DNA from: Microvirga aerilata
GTDB lineage: Bacteria > Pseudomonadota > Alphaproteobacteria > Rhizobiales > Beijerinckiaceae
Length of the DNA: 64,000 nucleotides
Direction: 5' to 3'
NCBI RefSeq assembly: GCF_016743775.1
Contig: NZ_JAEQMY010000005.1
Span: forward strand, 120,610-184,609
The notes under the pieces are model-generated. The model ran no database searches, had not been told where the DNA came from, and saw only the letters and a program-made list of their open reading frames with translations. Of this stretch, positions 18,466-28,633 are shown in pieces (positions within the stretch are counted from its first letter, which is position 1; every line of letters starts with the position of its first letter). A program made the position numbers and the translations under genes.

Positions 18466-19065
18466 CTAGCGATCCCTTGCTGTAAGCTTCTCGACTTCAT
18501 TCCTCATGGCACGATCAAGAAGAAACCACCTATCTGGGGAGCGAGAAGGGGGTTGTGTTTCTACAGTGAGTTCGATCTCTCGCCCCAAACGCTTACAGAG
18601 GCCAAAACCGCCATCTATATCTTTAAAAAGAGGGTTATTCTGGTTGGATAACCCGTCGAAGCCATCAGCAATATAGATTTTCTCCCCATGGCCAGACAGG
18701 ATATCATTCTCCTCTTCTTGGATATTAGAGCATCCGCCATCGCACCAGCCTTTATAGATAATCCTCGCATACGGCTTCCTGTCACCCTTTATCCATTCAG
18801 TGACTTTGAAGGTCAGAATGAAGACCGGGTACTCTTCGTCAGGACCTATAAATTGGACATTGATTGCATGGCCTTTGAAGATGGATGGTGCCTCTGCGAC
18901 TTTCTTGGCAGCGAACTGTGCCATGCCCTCGACCATCTCATTCACGGGCATTTTAAAGCGCCAGAATTGGGGGTGAGCGCACTGAAGCGCCTGAGCCGGC
19001 CATGCGAAAACCGCCGCTCCCAGGGTGAGAGCGGCGGCAAGAGATTTTCGCGAAGCGGCCTTCAA
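18466..19065 (-). CDS. Secreted hypothetical protein, compositionally unlike its neighbours
   Basis: A 199-residue protein with a Sec signal peptide (LAAALTLGAAVFAWPAQA, cleavage near residue 27). The mature part has several cysteines (QCAHPQ, GWCDGGCSNIQ, GLCKR), suggesting periplasmic disulfides, and a central FKVTEWIKGDRKPYARIIYKG segment. The DNA is visibly richer in A and T than flanking genes and uses codons such as ATA, TTA-side wobble and AAA more freely. It lies between mmsA (stop-to-start gap of 7 bases) and the acyl-CoA dehydrogenase, so it probably shares their transcript. No function is recognisable; it may be a recent insertion. Confidence 0.72.
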   Translation of the reverse strand: MKAASRKSLAAALTLGAAVFAWPAQALQCAHPQFWRFKMPVNEMVEGMAQFAAKKVAEAPSIFKGHAINVQFIGPDEEYPVFILTFKVTEWIKGDRKPYARIIYKGWCDGGCSNIQEEENDILSGHGEKIYIADGFDGLSNQNNPLFKDIDGGFGLCKRLGREIELTVETQPPSRSPDRWFLLDRAMRNEVEKLTARDR

Positions 19066-19072
19066 GCCGTTC

Positions 19073-20569
<1,497 letters not shown>

Positions 20570-20588
20570 GGCGTCTCTCCTCCTCAAA

Positions 20589-20672
20589 GGGTGTTTTTCG
20601 TGCATCTCTTCTATCATTGTCGAAATCGCACGACTATGGGTGAAACTAAAGCACCGTTGTGCGAAAACACCC
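20589..20672. promoter_or_regulatory. Nested dyads in the mmsA-lysR divergent promoter region
   Basis: Two nested inverted repeats lie between the divergent starts. The outer pair is GGGTGTTTTT at 20589-20598 against GCGAAAACACCC at 20661-20672. The inner pair is TCGCACGAC at 20626-20634 against GTTGTGCGA at 20656-20664 with one mismatch. LysR-type regulators bind extended, partly symmetric sites in such gaps (established), so these are good operator candidates. Confidence 0.5.
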
Positions 20673-20691
20673 ATATGGCTGACGAGCGGGC

Positions 20692-21582
20692 ATGAGCGCT
20701 TTCGATTGGGACGATCTCCGCTTCTTTCTCGCCGTCGCCCGGGCGGGCCGCCTCACGGCGGCTGCCCGCCAGCTGGAGGCCGACCACACCACCGTCTCCC
20801 GCCGCATCTCGGCCCTGGAAGCGGCCCTCAAGGCCAAGCTGTTCGAGCGCAGCCCTCAGGGCTATACCCTCACCGAGCCGGGCGAGCGGCTGCTGAAACA
20901 TGCGGAGACCATGGAAACCCAGGCGCTGGCGGTGGCAAGCGAGCTCGGCGGCGCGGACTTGGCGCTCACGGGCACCGTGCGCATCGGCGCGCCGGACGGG
21001 ATCGGCACCTATTTCCTGGCCCCCGAGCTTGGGGCTTTGGCCGAGCGGCATCCGGGGCTGACCCTCCAGCTCGTGGCGCTGCCGCGCACCTTCTCGCTCT
21101 CCAAGCGCGAGGCGGACATTGCGGTGACCCTGGAGCAGCCGACGGAGGGGCGTCTCGTGTCGCGCAAGCTCACCGACTACCGCCTCAGGCTCTACGCCTC
21201 GAAGGAGTATCTCGCCCGCCACGGGCCGATTCGGGAACTGCCGGATCTCTCCGGCAAGACCCTCGTCACTTATGTGGCGGACCTGCTCTACAGCCCGGTG
21301 CTCGACTACTTTTCCGCGCTCGAGAAACACACCGCCCGCCGGTTCGAATGCGCCAGCGTGGTGGCGCAGGCAGAAGCCGTGCGGGCGGGCGTGGGCATTG
21401 GCATCCTGCACGATTACGCGGTGCGGCAGTTTCCGGAGCTTCAGGTGGTGCTGCCAGAGGTCTCATACTTGCGCACCTACTGGCTCGTGACCCATGCGGA
21501 TGCGCGAACCTTGCGCCGGGTGGAGGAGGTGTATTCGTTTATCTTAAGCCGGGTGCGGGCGAACCGGGGGCTGTTTGTGTAG
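20692..21582 (+). CDS. LysR family transcriptional regulator
   Basis: A 296-residue regulator. The N-terminal winged helix-turn-helix (about residues 5-62) includes FFLAVARAGRLTAAARQLEADHTTVSRRISALE. The rest is a periplasmic-binding-protein-like effector domain beginning with TGTVRIGAPDGIG. It starts 122 bases from mmsA in the opposite direction, so control of the valine block, and of itself, is the natural reading. Effector unknown; an intermediate such as 3-hydroxyisobutyrate would be plausible. Confidence 0.9.
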   Translation: MSAFDWDDLRFFLAVARAGRLTAAARQLEADHTTVSRRISALEAALKAKLFERSPQGYTLTEPGERLLKHAETMETQALAVASELGGADLALTGTVRIGAPDGIGTYFLAPELGALAERHPGLTLQLVALPRTFSLSKREADIAVTLEQPTEGRLVSRKLTDYRLRLYASKEYLARHGPIRELPDLSGKTLVTYVADLLYSPVLDYFSALEKHTARRFECASVVAQAEAVRAGVGIGILHDYAVRQFPELQVVLPEVSYLRTYWLVTHADARTLRRVEEVYSFILSRVRANRGLFV

Positions 21583-21594
21583 AATCGCTCCCGT

Positions 21595-21940
21595 GTCATC
21601 CCCGGCGCACGAAGTGCGGGACGGGGATCCATGGCATTGCGCGTGTGGGTGGATTCCCTTCCCCTCCGCTGACGCTTCGGCCGGGAATGACATTGAGGTT
21701 AGCGCTCCGCTGTTATCCCCGGCGGTCCGCAGGACCGGGAAGGGGATCCACAATGCTGAGCCTAAGCGTGGATTCCCTTCCCCTCCAGCGGCTCTGCCGC
21801 TTCCGGCCGGGAATGACACAGAGGTCAGGTAAGCGCCACCCTGTCATCCCCGGCGAGCGTCAGCGAGGGAAGGGGATCCACGCTTAGGCTCAGCATATGG
21901 ATCCCTCCTCTCCGCCGCGCGTCCCTCCGGGGCTGACAAC
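21595..21940. repeat. Family B modular repeats, three units
   Basis: The 440-base gap before transaldolase is almost entirely repeat. Units near 21595-21692, 21712-21817 and 21843-21940 alternate GTCATCCCCGG, GGGGATCCA, GGATTCCCTTCCCC and CCGGGAATGAC modules. Between units, CCTAAGCGTGGATT and the inverted ATCCACGCTTAGG can pair. No gene is visible in 21583-22022. Confidence 0.8.
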
Positions 21941-22022
21941 AGAGATGCATTTGATCCTTTCCCCTTCACGCGGGCACCTCAACCCACTAAGTCAGGCTAA
22001 AGCGAAACCCACGGAGATCCGC

Positions 22023-22994
22023 ATGCCCTCCAAGCTCGACCAATTGCGCGCCATGACGGTGGTGGTCGCCGATACCGGCGACCTCGAGGCGGTGCGCCGC
22101 CTGAAGCCCCAGGATTGCACCACCAACCCGACCCTGCTCCTGAAGGCGGCCGAGACCCCGGCCTATGGGCACATCATGGACGAGGCCCTGGCCTGGGGCC
22201 GCGCCCAAGGCGGCTCCCGCGAGGGCGCGATCGCGGCGATCTGCGACCGGCTCGCCGTGGCCTTCGGCGCCGAGCTTGCCGGCATCGTGCCCGGCCGCGT
22301 CTCCACGGAGGTGGACGCGGATCTGTCCTTCGACACGGACGCGACGGTCGCGAAGGCGCGGGCCATCGTCAAGGCTTACGAGGAGCGCGGCATCGGGCGC
22401 GAGAAGATCCTGATCAAGATCGCCTCCACCTGGGAGGGCATCCGCGCGGCGGAGGTGCTCCAGAACGAGGGCGTCGACTGCAATCTCACGCTGCTGTTCT
22501 CCCAAGCCCAGGCCCAGGCCTGCGCCGAGGCCGGCGTGTTCCTGATCTCGCCCTTCGTCGGGCGCATCCTCGACTGGCATGTGAAGGCGGGCGGCGGGCC
22601 CTATACGGGCGAGACCGATCCGGGCGTGATCTCGGTGCGCAAGATCTATGCGTCCTACAAGGCGCAAGGCATCAAGACCGTGGTGATGGGCGCCTCCTTC
22701 CGCAATATCGGGGAGATCGAGGCGCTCGCAGGCTGCGACCAGCTGACCATCTCGCCCGCGCTCCTCGACGAGCTGGCTGCTTCGCAAGGCGAGCTGCCGC
22801 GCAAGCTGTCGTCGGACAATGTCGAGGCGATCGCACCCTTGCCGCCCATGGACGAGAAGAGCTTCCGCTTTGCCATGAACGAGGACGCCATGGCGTCCGA
22901 GAAGCTGTCCGAGGGCATCCGCTCCTTCGTGAAGGACCTGCGTTCGCTGCGCAGCCTCGTGGCGCAGCGTCTGGAGGAGAAGGAGGCGGCTTGA
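22023..22994 (+). CDS. tal: Transaldolase
   Basis: A 323-residue cytosolic enzyme of the pentose phosphate pathway moving a dihydroxyacetone unit between sugar phosphates. The [12 protein letters not shown] motif near residue 40, [15 protein letters not shown], and [13 protein letters not shown], which contains the Schiff-base lysine, are the family signatures. [32 protein letters not shown] follows. Length fits the TalB/class I branch. The ATG at 22023 matches the conserved MPSKLDQL start; the open frame reaches further back only into repeats. A hairpin overlaps the stop codon. Confidence 0.94.
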   Translation: MPSKLDQLRAMTVVVADTGDLEAVRRLKPQDCTTNPTLLLKAAETPAYGHIMDEALAWGRAQGGSREGAIAAICDRLAVAFGAELAGIVPGRVSTEVDADLSFDTDATVAKARAIVKAYEERGIGREKILIKIASTWEGIRAAEVLQNEGVDCNLTLLFSQAQAQACAEAGVFLISPFVGRILDWHVKAGGGPYTGETDPGVISVRKIYASYKAQGIKTVVMGASFRNIGEIEALAGCDQLTISPALLDELAASQGELPRKLSSDNVEAIAPLPPMDEKSFRFAMNEDAMASEKLSEGIRSFVKDLRSLRSLVAQRLEEKEAA

Positions 22995-23006
22995 AACCGC
23001 CTCCTT
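22980..23006 (+). terminator. Hairpin overlapping the tal stop codon
   Basis: A 10-bp perfect stem, AAGGAGGCGG with CCGCCTCCTT, has a seven-base loop containing the TGA. It is followed by GCCTTGATT, so the T-run is poor. Likely a terminator or 3' stabiliser between convergent genes. Confidence 0.5.
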
Positions 23007-23027
23007 GCCTTGATTATCGGAGCCGGC

Positions 23028-23285
23028 CTAACGGTTGTCGGGCCGGCCTCTCACCGCCTGCAAGCCCTGCCGGGTGATGCGGTAAGGGCCGCCGTTCGTG
23101 GATGCGATCAGCCCTTTCTGGCGCAGGGCCTTGAACAGGTCGAGCGTGCAGAGGGTGAGCAGCCATCCCTCGCGGGTGAGGCATTCGATGTCGGAGGTGC
23201 GGCCGCCCTCGTCCTTGTAATGACGAATGACGCCGCCCTGTGCGAGCACGTGGAGCACGCGCTGCCCATTGCGTGAAACGTTCAC
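23028..23285 (-). CDS. YjhX family (UPF0386) toxin-like protein
   Basis: An 85-residue protein. It starts MNVSRNGQRVLHVLAQGG and ends NGGPYRITRQGLQAVRGRPDNR, which matches the whole length of the YjhX family. E. coli YjhX is listed as a putative topoisomerase-inhibiting toxin partnered with the acetyltransferase-like antitoxin YjhQ (established, thinly). The middle TSDIECLTREGWLLTLCTLDLFKALRQKGLI is a small winged-helix-like pattern. No YjhQ homologue is adjacent, so this is a solo copy that may act as a DNA-binding housekeeping protein rather than a toxin. Confidence 0.85.
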   Translation of the reverse strand: MNVSRNGQRVLHVLAQGGVIRHYKDEGGRTSDIECLTREGWLLTLCTLDLFKALRQKGLIASTNGGPYRITRQGLQAVRGRPDNR

Positions 23286-23487
23286 GGGGAAAACCTGAAG
23301 CTTTGAGTGGTGTCGGAGAGTGCGCGCACGTGCGCGTTCGGCTGATCTCGATCAGCCGCTGCCCGCTGTACTGCCAGCGGGCCTTACCGGGTCTCGGTCT
23401 CTCCGCGCATCAAAGCTCCAAAAGGAAACGGCGGCGTTATAAGCGCCGCCGTGTCGGGCCGTCAAGTTTGAGCGAATTGCCACCACT

Positions 23488-23630
23488 GTCATTCCGGGGC
23501 CGCGCAGCGGAGCCCGGAATCCATTAACATGGCAGTGTTTCAGTGAGGCGCTTCGAGAGCCGCTGCGCGCTGTCTTGCAATGTCAGCGGTTATGGATTCC
23601 GGGCTCGGCCTGTGGCCGCCCCCGAATGAC
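23488..23630. repeat. Family A repeat pair in inverted orientation
   Basis: The left copy at 23488-23520 repeats the core at 347-380 (GTCATTCCGGGGCCGCGC...). The right copy at 23595-23630 (GGATTCCGGGCTCGG...CCCGAATGAC) is its inverted partner, about 70 bases away. They occupy the middle of the 354-base gap 23286-23639, where I see no gene. Confidence 0.75.
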
Positions 23631-23639
23631 GGTGGAGGG

Positions 23640-25319
23640 TTACTTCTTCTCCGCCAGAGCCTTCTCGCGGATCGCCGAGAGCGACATGGAAGGCGTGATC
23701 GCCTCCGGGTCGATCATGCAATGCAGGATCGCAGGCTTGCCGGAGGTGAGCGCCCTCTGGAGAGCGGGGGCGAAATCGTCCGTCATCTCCACGCGCTCGC
23801 CATAGCCGCCGAAGGCGCGGGCATAGGCTGCGAAGTCCGGGTTCTGCAGCATGGTGGCCGAGACGCGGCCGGGATATTCGCGCTCCTGGTGCATGCGGAT
23901 CGTGCCATACATGCCGTTGTCGAGCAGGATCACCAGGATGGGCAGGTCGTACTGCACGGCGGTGGCGAATTCCTGCCCGTTCATGAGGAAGTCCCCGTCG
24001 CCGGCAAACACCACCACGGGGCTGTCGGGCTGCATGCGCTTGGCGCCCACCGCCGCCGGCACCCCGTAGCCCATGGAGCCGGAGGTGGGCGCGAGCTGCG
24101 TGCCGTATTGCCTGAAGGGCCAGAAGCGGTGGACCCAGGTGGCGAAGTTGCCGGCGCCGTTGCAGAAGATCGTGTCGGCGGGCATCACCTCGCGCAGATG
24201 CCGCATCACCTGGCCTATCTGCAGGGCACCGGGATGATGGATCTCGCCCGGATTGCTCCAGGCCAGATAGCTCTCATGGGCCGCCCTGGTGCCCTCGCTC
24301 CAGGGGAGCGAGGCGGGCGGATGCACCGCCTCCAGCGCCGCCGTAAAGGCCACCGGCGAGGCGTTGATGGCCAGATGCGGGAAATAGACCCGGCCGAGCT
24401 CGTTCGAGTCGGGATGGATGTGCACCAGCTTTTGCCGGGGCGCCGGAATGTCGAGGAGCGTGTAGGCCTGGCTCGGAATCTCGGACAGGCGCCCGCCCAC
24501 GAGGAGGATGAGGTCGGCTTCCTTGATGCGGGCCAGAAGCTTCGGGTTCACGCCGAGCCCGAGATCGCCGATATAGGACGCGTGATCGGCCGGAAACAGC
24601 ATCTGGCGGCGGAACGTGCAGGCGACCGGCAGTTCGAAACGCTCGGCAAAGCGTTTGATGCGCTGCACGGCCACGTCCGACCAGCGGCTGCCGCCGAGCA
24701 GCGCCACCGGGTTCTTCGCGCCATGCAGCAGCTTCTGCAGCTCCGCCATCTGCGTGAGGCCCGGATGGGTCTCGATCACCTGATAGGGCGGGGCGTCCGC
24801 CACCTGCGCCATCTCGGTCAGAACGTCCTCAGGCAGCGCGATCACCACGGGGCCGGGGCGGCCCGAGGTGGCCACATGGAAGGCGCGGGAGACGATCTCG
24901 GGAAAGCGCGCCGGGTCGTCCACTTCCGTCGCCCATTTGGCGAGCGGGCCGAAGGCGGCCCGGTAGTCGAGTTCCTGGAACGCCTCGCGCTCGCGCATGC
25001 CGCGCTCGATCTGGCCGACGAACAGGATCATCGGGGTCGAGTCCTGCTTGGCGATGTGAATGCCGGGCGAGGCGTTCGTGGCGCCGGGGCCGCGGGTGAC
25101 GAAGCAGATGCCGGGGCGTCCCGTGAGCTTGCCGTAGGCCTCGGCCATCATGGCAGCGCCGCCTTCCTGGCGGCAGACCGTTATGGCGATGCTGGCGTCA
25201 TGGAGCGCATCCAGCGCCGCCAGATAGCTCTCGCCCGGAACGCAGAAGATGTGATCGACCCCATGAACAAGAAGCTGATCGACAAGAATCTGGCCGCCGG
25301 TGCGGGAGGGCGCTGTCAT
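23640..25319 (-). CDS. Thiamine diphosphate-dependent enzyme, acetolactate synthase-like
   Basis: A 559-residue protein with the three-domain ThDP fold. The N-terminal pyrimidine-binding domain carries the catalytic glutamate Glu52 in CRQEGGAAMMAEAYG. The central domain follows, and the C-terminal domain has the metal/diphosphate motif GDGDFLMNGQEFATAVQYDLPILVILLDN. The overall pattern is that of the IlvB-like group often labelled only thiamine pyrophosphate-binding protein. The FAD-binding and regulatory-subunit partners of true acetolactate synthase are not nearby. It precedes the aminoadipate-semialdehyde dehydrogenase gene on the same strand, so it may act in amino acid catabolism. The ATG at 25319 has the family-typical start; the longer frame does not. 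Confidence 0.85.
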   Translation of the reverse strand: MTAPSRTGGQILVDQLLVHGVDHIFCVPGESYLAALDALHDASIAITVCRQEGGAAMMAEAYGKLTGRPGICFVTRGPGATNASPGIHIAKQDSTPMILFVGQIERGMREREAFQELDYRAAFGPLAKWATEVDDPARFPEIVSRAFHVATSGRPGPVVIALPEDVLTEMAQVADAPPYQVIETHPGLTQMAELQKLLHGAKNPVALLGGSRWSDVAVQRIKRFAERFELPVACTFRRQMLFPADHASYIGDLGLGVNPKLLARIKEADLILLVGGRLSEIPSQAYTLLDIPAPRQKLVHIHPDSNELGRVYFPHLAINASPVAFTAALEAVHPPASLPWSEGTRAAHESYLAWSNPGEIHHPGALQIGQVMRHLREVMPADTIFCNGAGNFATWVHRFWPFRQYGTQLAPTSGSMGYGVPAAVGAKRMQPDSPVVVFAGDGDFLMNGQEFATAVQYDLPILVILLDNGMYGTIRMHQEREYPGRVSATMLQNPDFAAYARAFGGYGERVEMTDDFAPALQRALTSGKPAILHCMIDPEAITPSMSLSAIREKALAEKK

Positions 25320-25392
25320 GGAAGGCTCGCGATGTGAGAGGCTGGATATGAAAACGGAGGGCATCGCTGCCCACCGTTGGGTCTTATGACGA

Positions 25393-26943
25393 TCAGGCGT
25401 CCACGTCGAACTTCACGCCCTGGGCGAGCGGAAGCGTGTTGCCGTAATTGACCGTATTGGTGGCGCGGCGCATGTACGCCTTCCAGGAATCCGAGCCGGA
25501 TTCACGCCCGCCGCCCGTTTCCTTCTCGCCCCCGAAGGCTCCGCCGATCTCGGCGCCCGAGGGGCCGATATTCACGTTGGCGATGCCGCAATCGGAGCCC
25601 GTCGCCGAAATGAAGGCCTCGGCCTCGCGCATGTTGAGGGTGAAGATCGAGGAGGAAAGGCCGGCGCCCACCGCATTATGGAGCGCGATCACCTCGTCGA
25701 AATCCGAATAGCGCATCACGTAGAGGATCGGCGCGAAGGTCTCGCGCGTCACCGGGCCGGTCTGGCCAGGCATCTCCACGAGAGCGGGACGGGCATAAAC
25801 GCCGTCGCCCGCCACATCCGAGTAGCGTCCGCCGCCATGCACGGTGCCGCCGGCCGCGCGGGCCTCGTCGAGGGCGCGCTCCATGCCGTCGAAGGCCGCC
25901 TGGTCGATCAGCGGGCCGACCAGCGTGCCGGGCTCGCGCGGATCGCCGATCTTCACGCTGCCATAGACCTTCGCGAGACGCGGCACGAGGCTGTCATAGA
26001 CGCTCTCGTGCACGAAGAGGCGGCGCAGCGTGGTGCAACGCTGGCCCGCCGTGCCCATGGCGGCGAACGCGATTCCGCGGAGCGCCAGGTCGAGATCGGC
26101 GGAGGGAGCGACAATGGCTGCGTTGTTGCCGCCGAGCTCCAGGATCGCACGGGCAAAGCGCTCGGCGAGCTTGGGCGCGACCTGACGGCCCATGGCGGTG
26201 GAGCCGGTGGCGGAGAGGATCGGAACGCGGTGATCCTCGACCAGGATCTCGCCGACCTCGCGGCCGCCGAGCAGCACCTCGCACAGGCCCTCCGGCACGC
26301 CGCCGAAGCGCTTGGCGGCGCGTTCCATGATGGCGTGGGTGGCGAGCGCGGTCAGCAGGGTCTTCTCGGAAGGCTTCCACACCACGCTGTCGCCGCACAC
26401 GAGCGCGAGCGCCGCATTCCACGACCACACGGCCACGGGGAAGTTGAAGGCGGAGATCACGCCGCAGACCCCGAGCGGATGCCAGGTTTCCATCATGCGG
26501 TGGTCGGCGCGCTCGGTGGCGATGGTCAGGCCGTAGAGCTGGCGCGAGAGGCCGACGGCGAAGTCGCAGATGTCGATCATCTCCTGCACCTCGCCGAGTC
26601 CCTCGGAGACGATCTTGCCGGCCTCCAGGGTCACGAGGCGGCCGAGGTCGTCTTTTGAGGCGCGCAGCTCCTCGCCGAGGAGGCGGATGAACTCGCCGCG
26701 CCGGGGCGCCGGGATCTTGCGCCAAGCCTTGAAGGCGGCGTCGGCCCGGCCGATGGCGGCCTTGGCCTCGTCCGGGGTGGTCTCGCGCACATGGGCGATC
26801 ACCTCGCCGGTGATCGGGGAACGGGCCGGGCGGCCGCCGGACGCGAAGGCGCTGTCCGGCACGCCGAGGCGCGCGAGAATGGCGCGGGCCTCGTCCGCAA
26901 CGGAGGCGGGCGCGGAGGATACGGGTTTCAGGCTCGCGGACAT
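25393..26943 (-). CDS. amaB: Alpha-aminoadipic semialdehyde (piperidine-6-carboxylate) dehydrogenase, ALDH7 family
   Basis: A 516-residue aldehyde dehydrogenase. Catalytic residues are Asn167 (FNFP), Glu269 in AILELGGNN and Cys303 in AGQRCTT. The antiquitin-type end GGAFGGEKETGGGRESGSDSWKAYMRR is strongly diagnostic of the ALDH7 group, which oxidises alpha-aminoadipate semialdehyde in lysine degradation. A GAGGGAGA ribosome site precedes the ATG at 26943. The upstream neighbour on the same strand is a saccharopine-dehydrogenase-like gene that would make the substrate, so the two form a short lysine pathway. Repeats (442 bases) separate them. Confidence 0.92.
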   Translation of the reverse strand: MSASLKPVSSAPASVADEARAILARLGVPDSAFASGGRPARSPITGEVIAHVRETTPDEAKAAIGRADAAFKAWRKIPAPRRGEFIRLLGEELRASKDDLGRLVTLEAGKIVSEGLGEVQEMIDICDFAVGLSRQLYGLTIATERADHRMMETWHPLGVCGVISAFNFPVAVWSWNAALALVCGDSVVWKPSEKTLLTALATHAIMERAAKRFGGVPEGLCEVLLGGREVGEILVEDHRVPILSATGSTAMGRQVAPKLAERFARAILELGGNNAAIVAPSADLDLALRGIAFAAMGTAGQRCTTLRRLFVHESVYDSLVPRLAKVYGSVKIGDPREPGTLVGPLIDQAAFDGMERALDEARAAGGTVHGGGRYSDVAGDGVYARPALVEMPGQTGPVTRETFAPILYVMRYSDFDEVIALHNAVGAGLSSSIFTLNMREAEAFISATGSDCGIANVNIGPSGAEIGGAFGGEKETGGGRESGSDSWKAYMRRATNTVNYGNTLPLAQGVKFDVDA

Positions 26944-27158
26944 CTTGAATCTCCCTCGATGCGGGCTTGGGCTCGGCATGAAGCCCATGGCCGCCGATTG
27001 TTGTCGGAACGAAACGACGGCGGCTGTCAGGCCACCGTCTTAAAGCATTTCGGGACAAGCAGGGAACTGCTTTTCCCGAATAGGGTCATGCGCTTTTGTA
27101 AAGAAGCCAGAAGCTTGGCTCAGGCGCCCTCCCCACAAGGGAAGGTTGAAGGGGAGCT

Positions 27159-27379
27159 GTCATCCACGGGCGCGCAGGCCGGGACGCGGACTCATGGCGT
27201 TGCGCGTGTGAGTGGATTCCCTTCCCCTCCGCTTTCGCTCCGGCTGGGAATGACATTGAAGGTGGTGCCCCTGTCATCCCCGGCGAGCCGGAGGCGAGGG
27301 AAGGGGATCCACTCACACGTCGAGCCCTATGGATTCCCTGCCCCGCTATGGCTTGCGCCATCTCAGGCCGGGAATGACA
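27159..27379. repeat. Family B modular repeats, two units
   Basis: The 442-base gap between the two lysine genes carries two units, about 27159-27254 and 27273-27378, with GTCATCC...GGATTCCCTTCCCC...GGGAATGAC modules as at 6576 and 21595. Upstream, near 27042-27080, lies an ACTGCTTTTCCCGAA-type palindromic remnant. No gene is visible. Confidence 0.78.
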
Positions 27380-27385
27380 TTCCCC

Positions 27386-28519
27386 TCACGCCACCGCGTC
27401 GAGGCGGATGTTCTTCACCGCCGGCTCGTGGTCCTCGTCCAGGCGCTCGCCCGCATAAACGCGGCCGAAGCGGTTGGCCAGGAACGTGTCGAGGTCGATC
27501 TCCTCCTGGCGCACGAAGCCCTGCTTCGGCAGCTTGCCCGCGACCAGCAGGTCGAGCATGGCGCAGATGCCGGCGGCGGTGGTCACCTGGATGGCGGTGC
27601 GCTGGGTGCCTGCCACCGTCTGGCCGTAGATGCTGCGGGCATAGGTTTCCTGCACGTAGCGGCCGCCGCGCTCGCCGGTGACGGTGACGAACACGATGAC
27701 CATATCCTGCATGGTGGCCGGAACGGCATTCTCCAGGATGTCCTTGAGCACCTCGCGGCGGTTGCGCAGCCCCAGGTCGTTGAGGAGCACCCGCATCAGG
27801 CCGCAGTGGCCCGGATAGCGGATGGTCTTGTAGTTCAGGTTGCGCACCTTGCCGTCCAGGGTCTCGCACAGGGTGCCCAGGCCCCCGGAGGTGTTGAAGG
27901 CCTCGTAGCGGGTGCCGTCGAGGGAGAACTCCTCGAGCTCCTCCATGGCCGGCACCTCGCGCAGGCGGCCGTCGACCACGGCCTCGCAGCGCTCGATATA
28001 CTCGTTGATGACCCCGTCCGTGCTCCAGGTGAGGTTGTAGGACAGGGCGTTCGACGGATATTGCGGAAGCGCCCCGACGCGCAGGCGCACCGTGTCGAGC
28101 TTGTCGAAGCGGCTGGCGATGTCGTGCGCCACGATGGAGATGAAGCCGGGGGCGAGGCCGCATTGCGGGATGAAGGCCGTCGAGGCGCCCTCGGCCAGTT
28201 CCTTCACCATGCGGGTGGTGGCCACGTCCTCGGTGAGGTCGAAATAGTTGACGTCGGCAAGGCGCGCGGCCTGGGCCACGTGGCCGGTCAGGTGATAGGG
28301 GGCTGCGCTGAGCACCGCGTAATGGCCCTTCAGGATGCTCTGCAGGGCGACCGCGTCGTTGAAGTCGAGCTGGATCGTCTTGATCCCGTCCTTGGCGACG
28401 GCTTCCAGCGCTGCGGCGGAGTTGTCCGCGACGGTGACGTCGTAGTCGCCGGTCTCATTGAGCATGTCGACAATGGTGGAGCCGATCTTGCCGGCGCCGA
28501 TGACGAGAATCGAATGCAT
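27386..28519 (-). CDS. Saccharopine dehydrogenase family protein (lysine degradation)
   Basis: A 377-residue NAD(P)-binding protein. It starts with a Rossmann motif ILVIGAGKIGSTIVDML and has DLTEDVATT and PQCGLAPGFISIVAHDI, both typical of the saccharopine dehydrogenase C-terminal-like group. YPSNALSYNLTWSTDGVINEY and the TIRYPGHCGLM segment are shared with bacterial lysine 6-dehydrogenase and saccharopine reductase relatives. With the ALDH7 enzyme downstream it should yield alpha-aminoadipate from lysine or saccharopine. It starts only 114 bases from the divergent Lrp regulator, its likely controller. Confidence 0.85.
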   Translation of the reverse strand: MHSILVIGAGKIGSTIVDMLNETGDYDVTVADNSAAALEAVAKDGIKTIQLDFNDAVALQSILKGHYAVLSAAPYHLTGHVAQAARLADVNYFDLTEDVATTRMVKELAEGASTAFIPQCGLAPGFISIVAHDIASRFDKLDTVRLRVGALPQYPSNALSYNLTWSTDGVINEYIERCEAVVDGRLREVPAMEELEEFSLDGTRYEAFNTSGGLGTLCETLDGKVRNLNYKTIRYPGHCGLMRVLLNDLGLRNRREVLKDILENAVPATMQDMVIVFVTVTGERGGRYVQETYARSIYGQTVAGTQRTAIQVTTAAGICAMLDLLVAGKLPKQGFVRQEEIDLDTFLANRFGRVYAGERLDEDHEPAVKNIRLDAVA

Positions 28520-28633
28520 TCAAACCTCCCTGTGAAGGGAGCAGAAAAAGGCAAAGGCGGGCAAAGCGCCATAGACAAGCTGACGGAAAGCCGAGTAGTT
28601 CTCGGCAGAACGCCGACACAACTGGTCACAACG

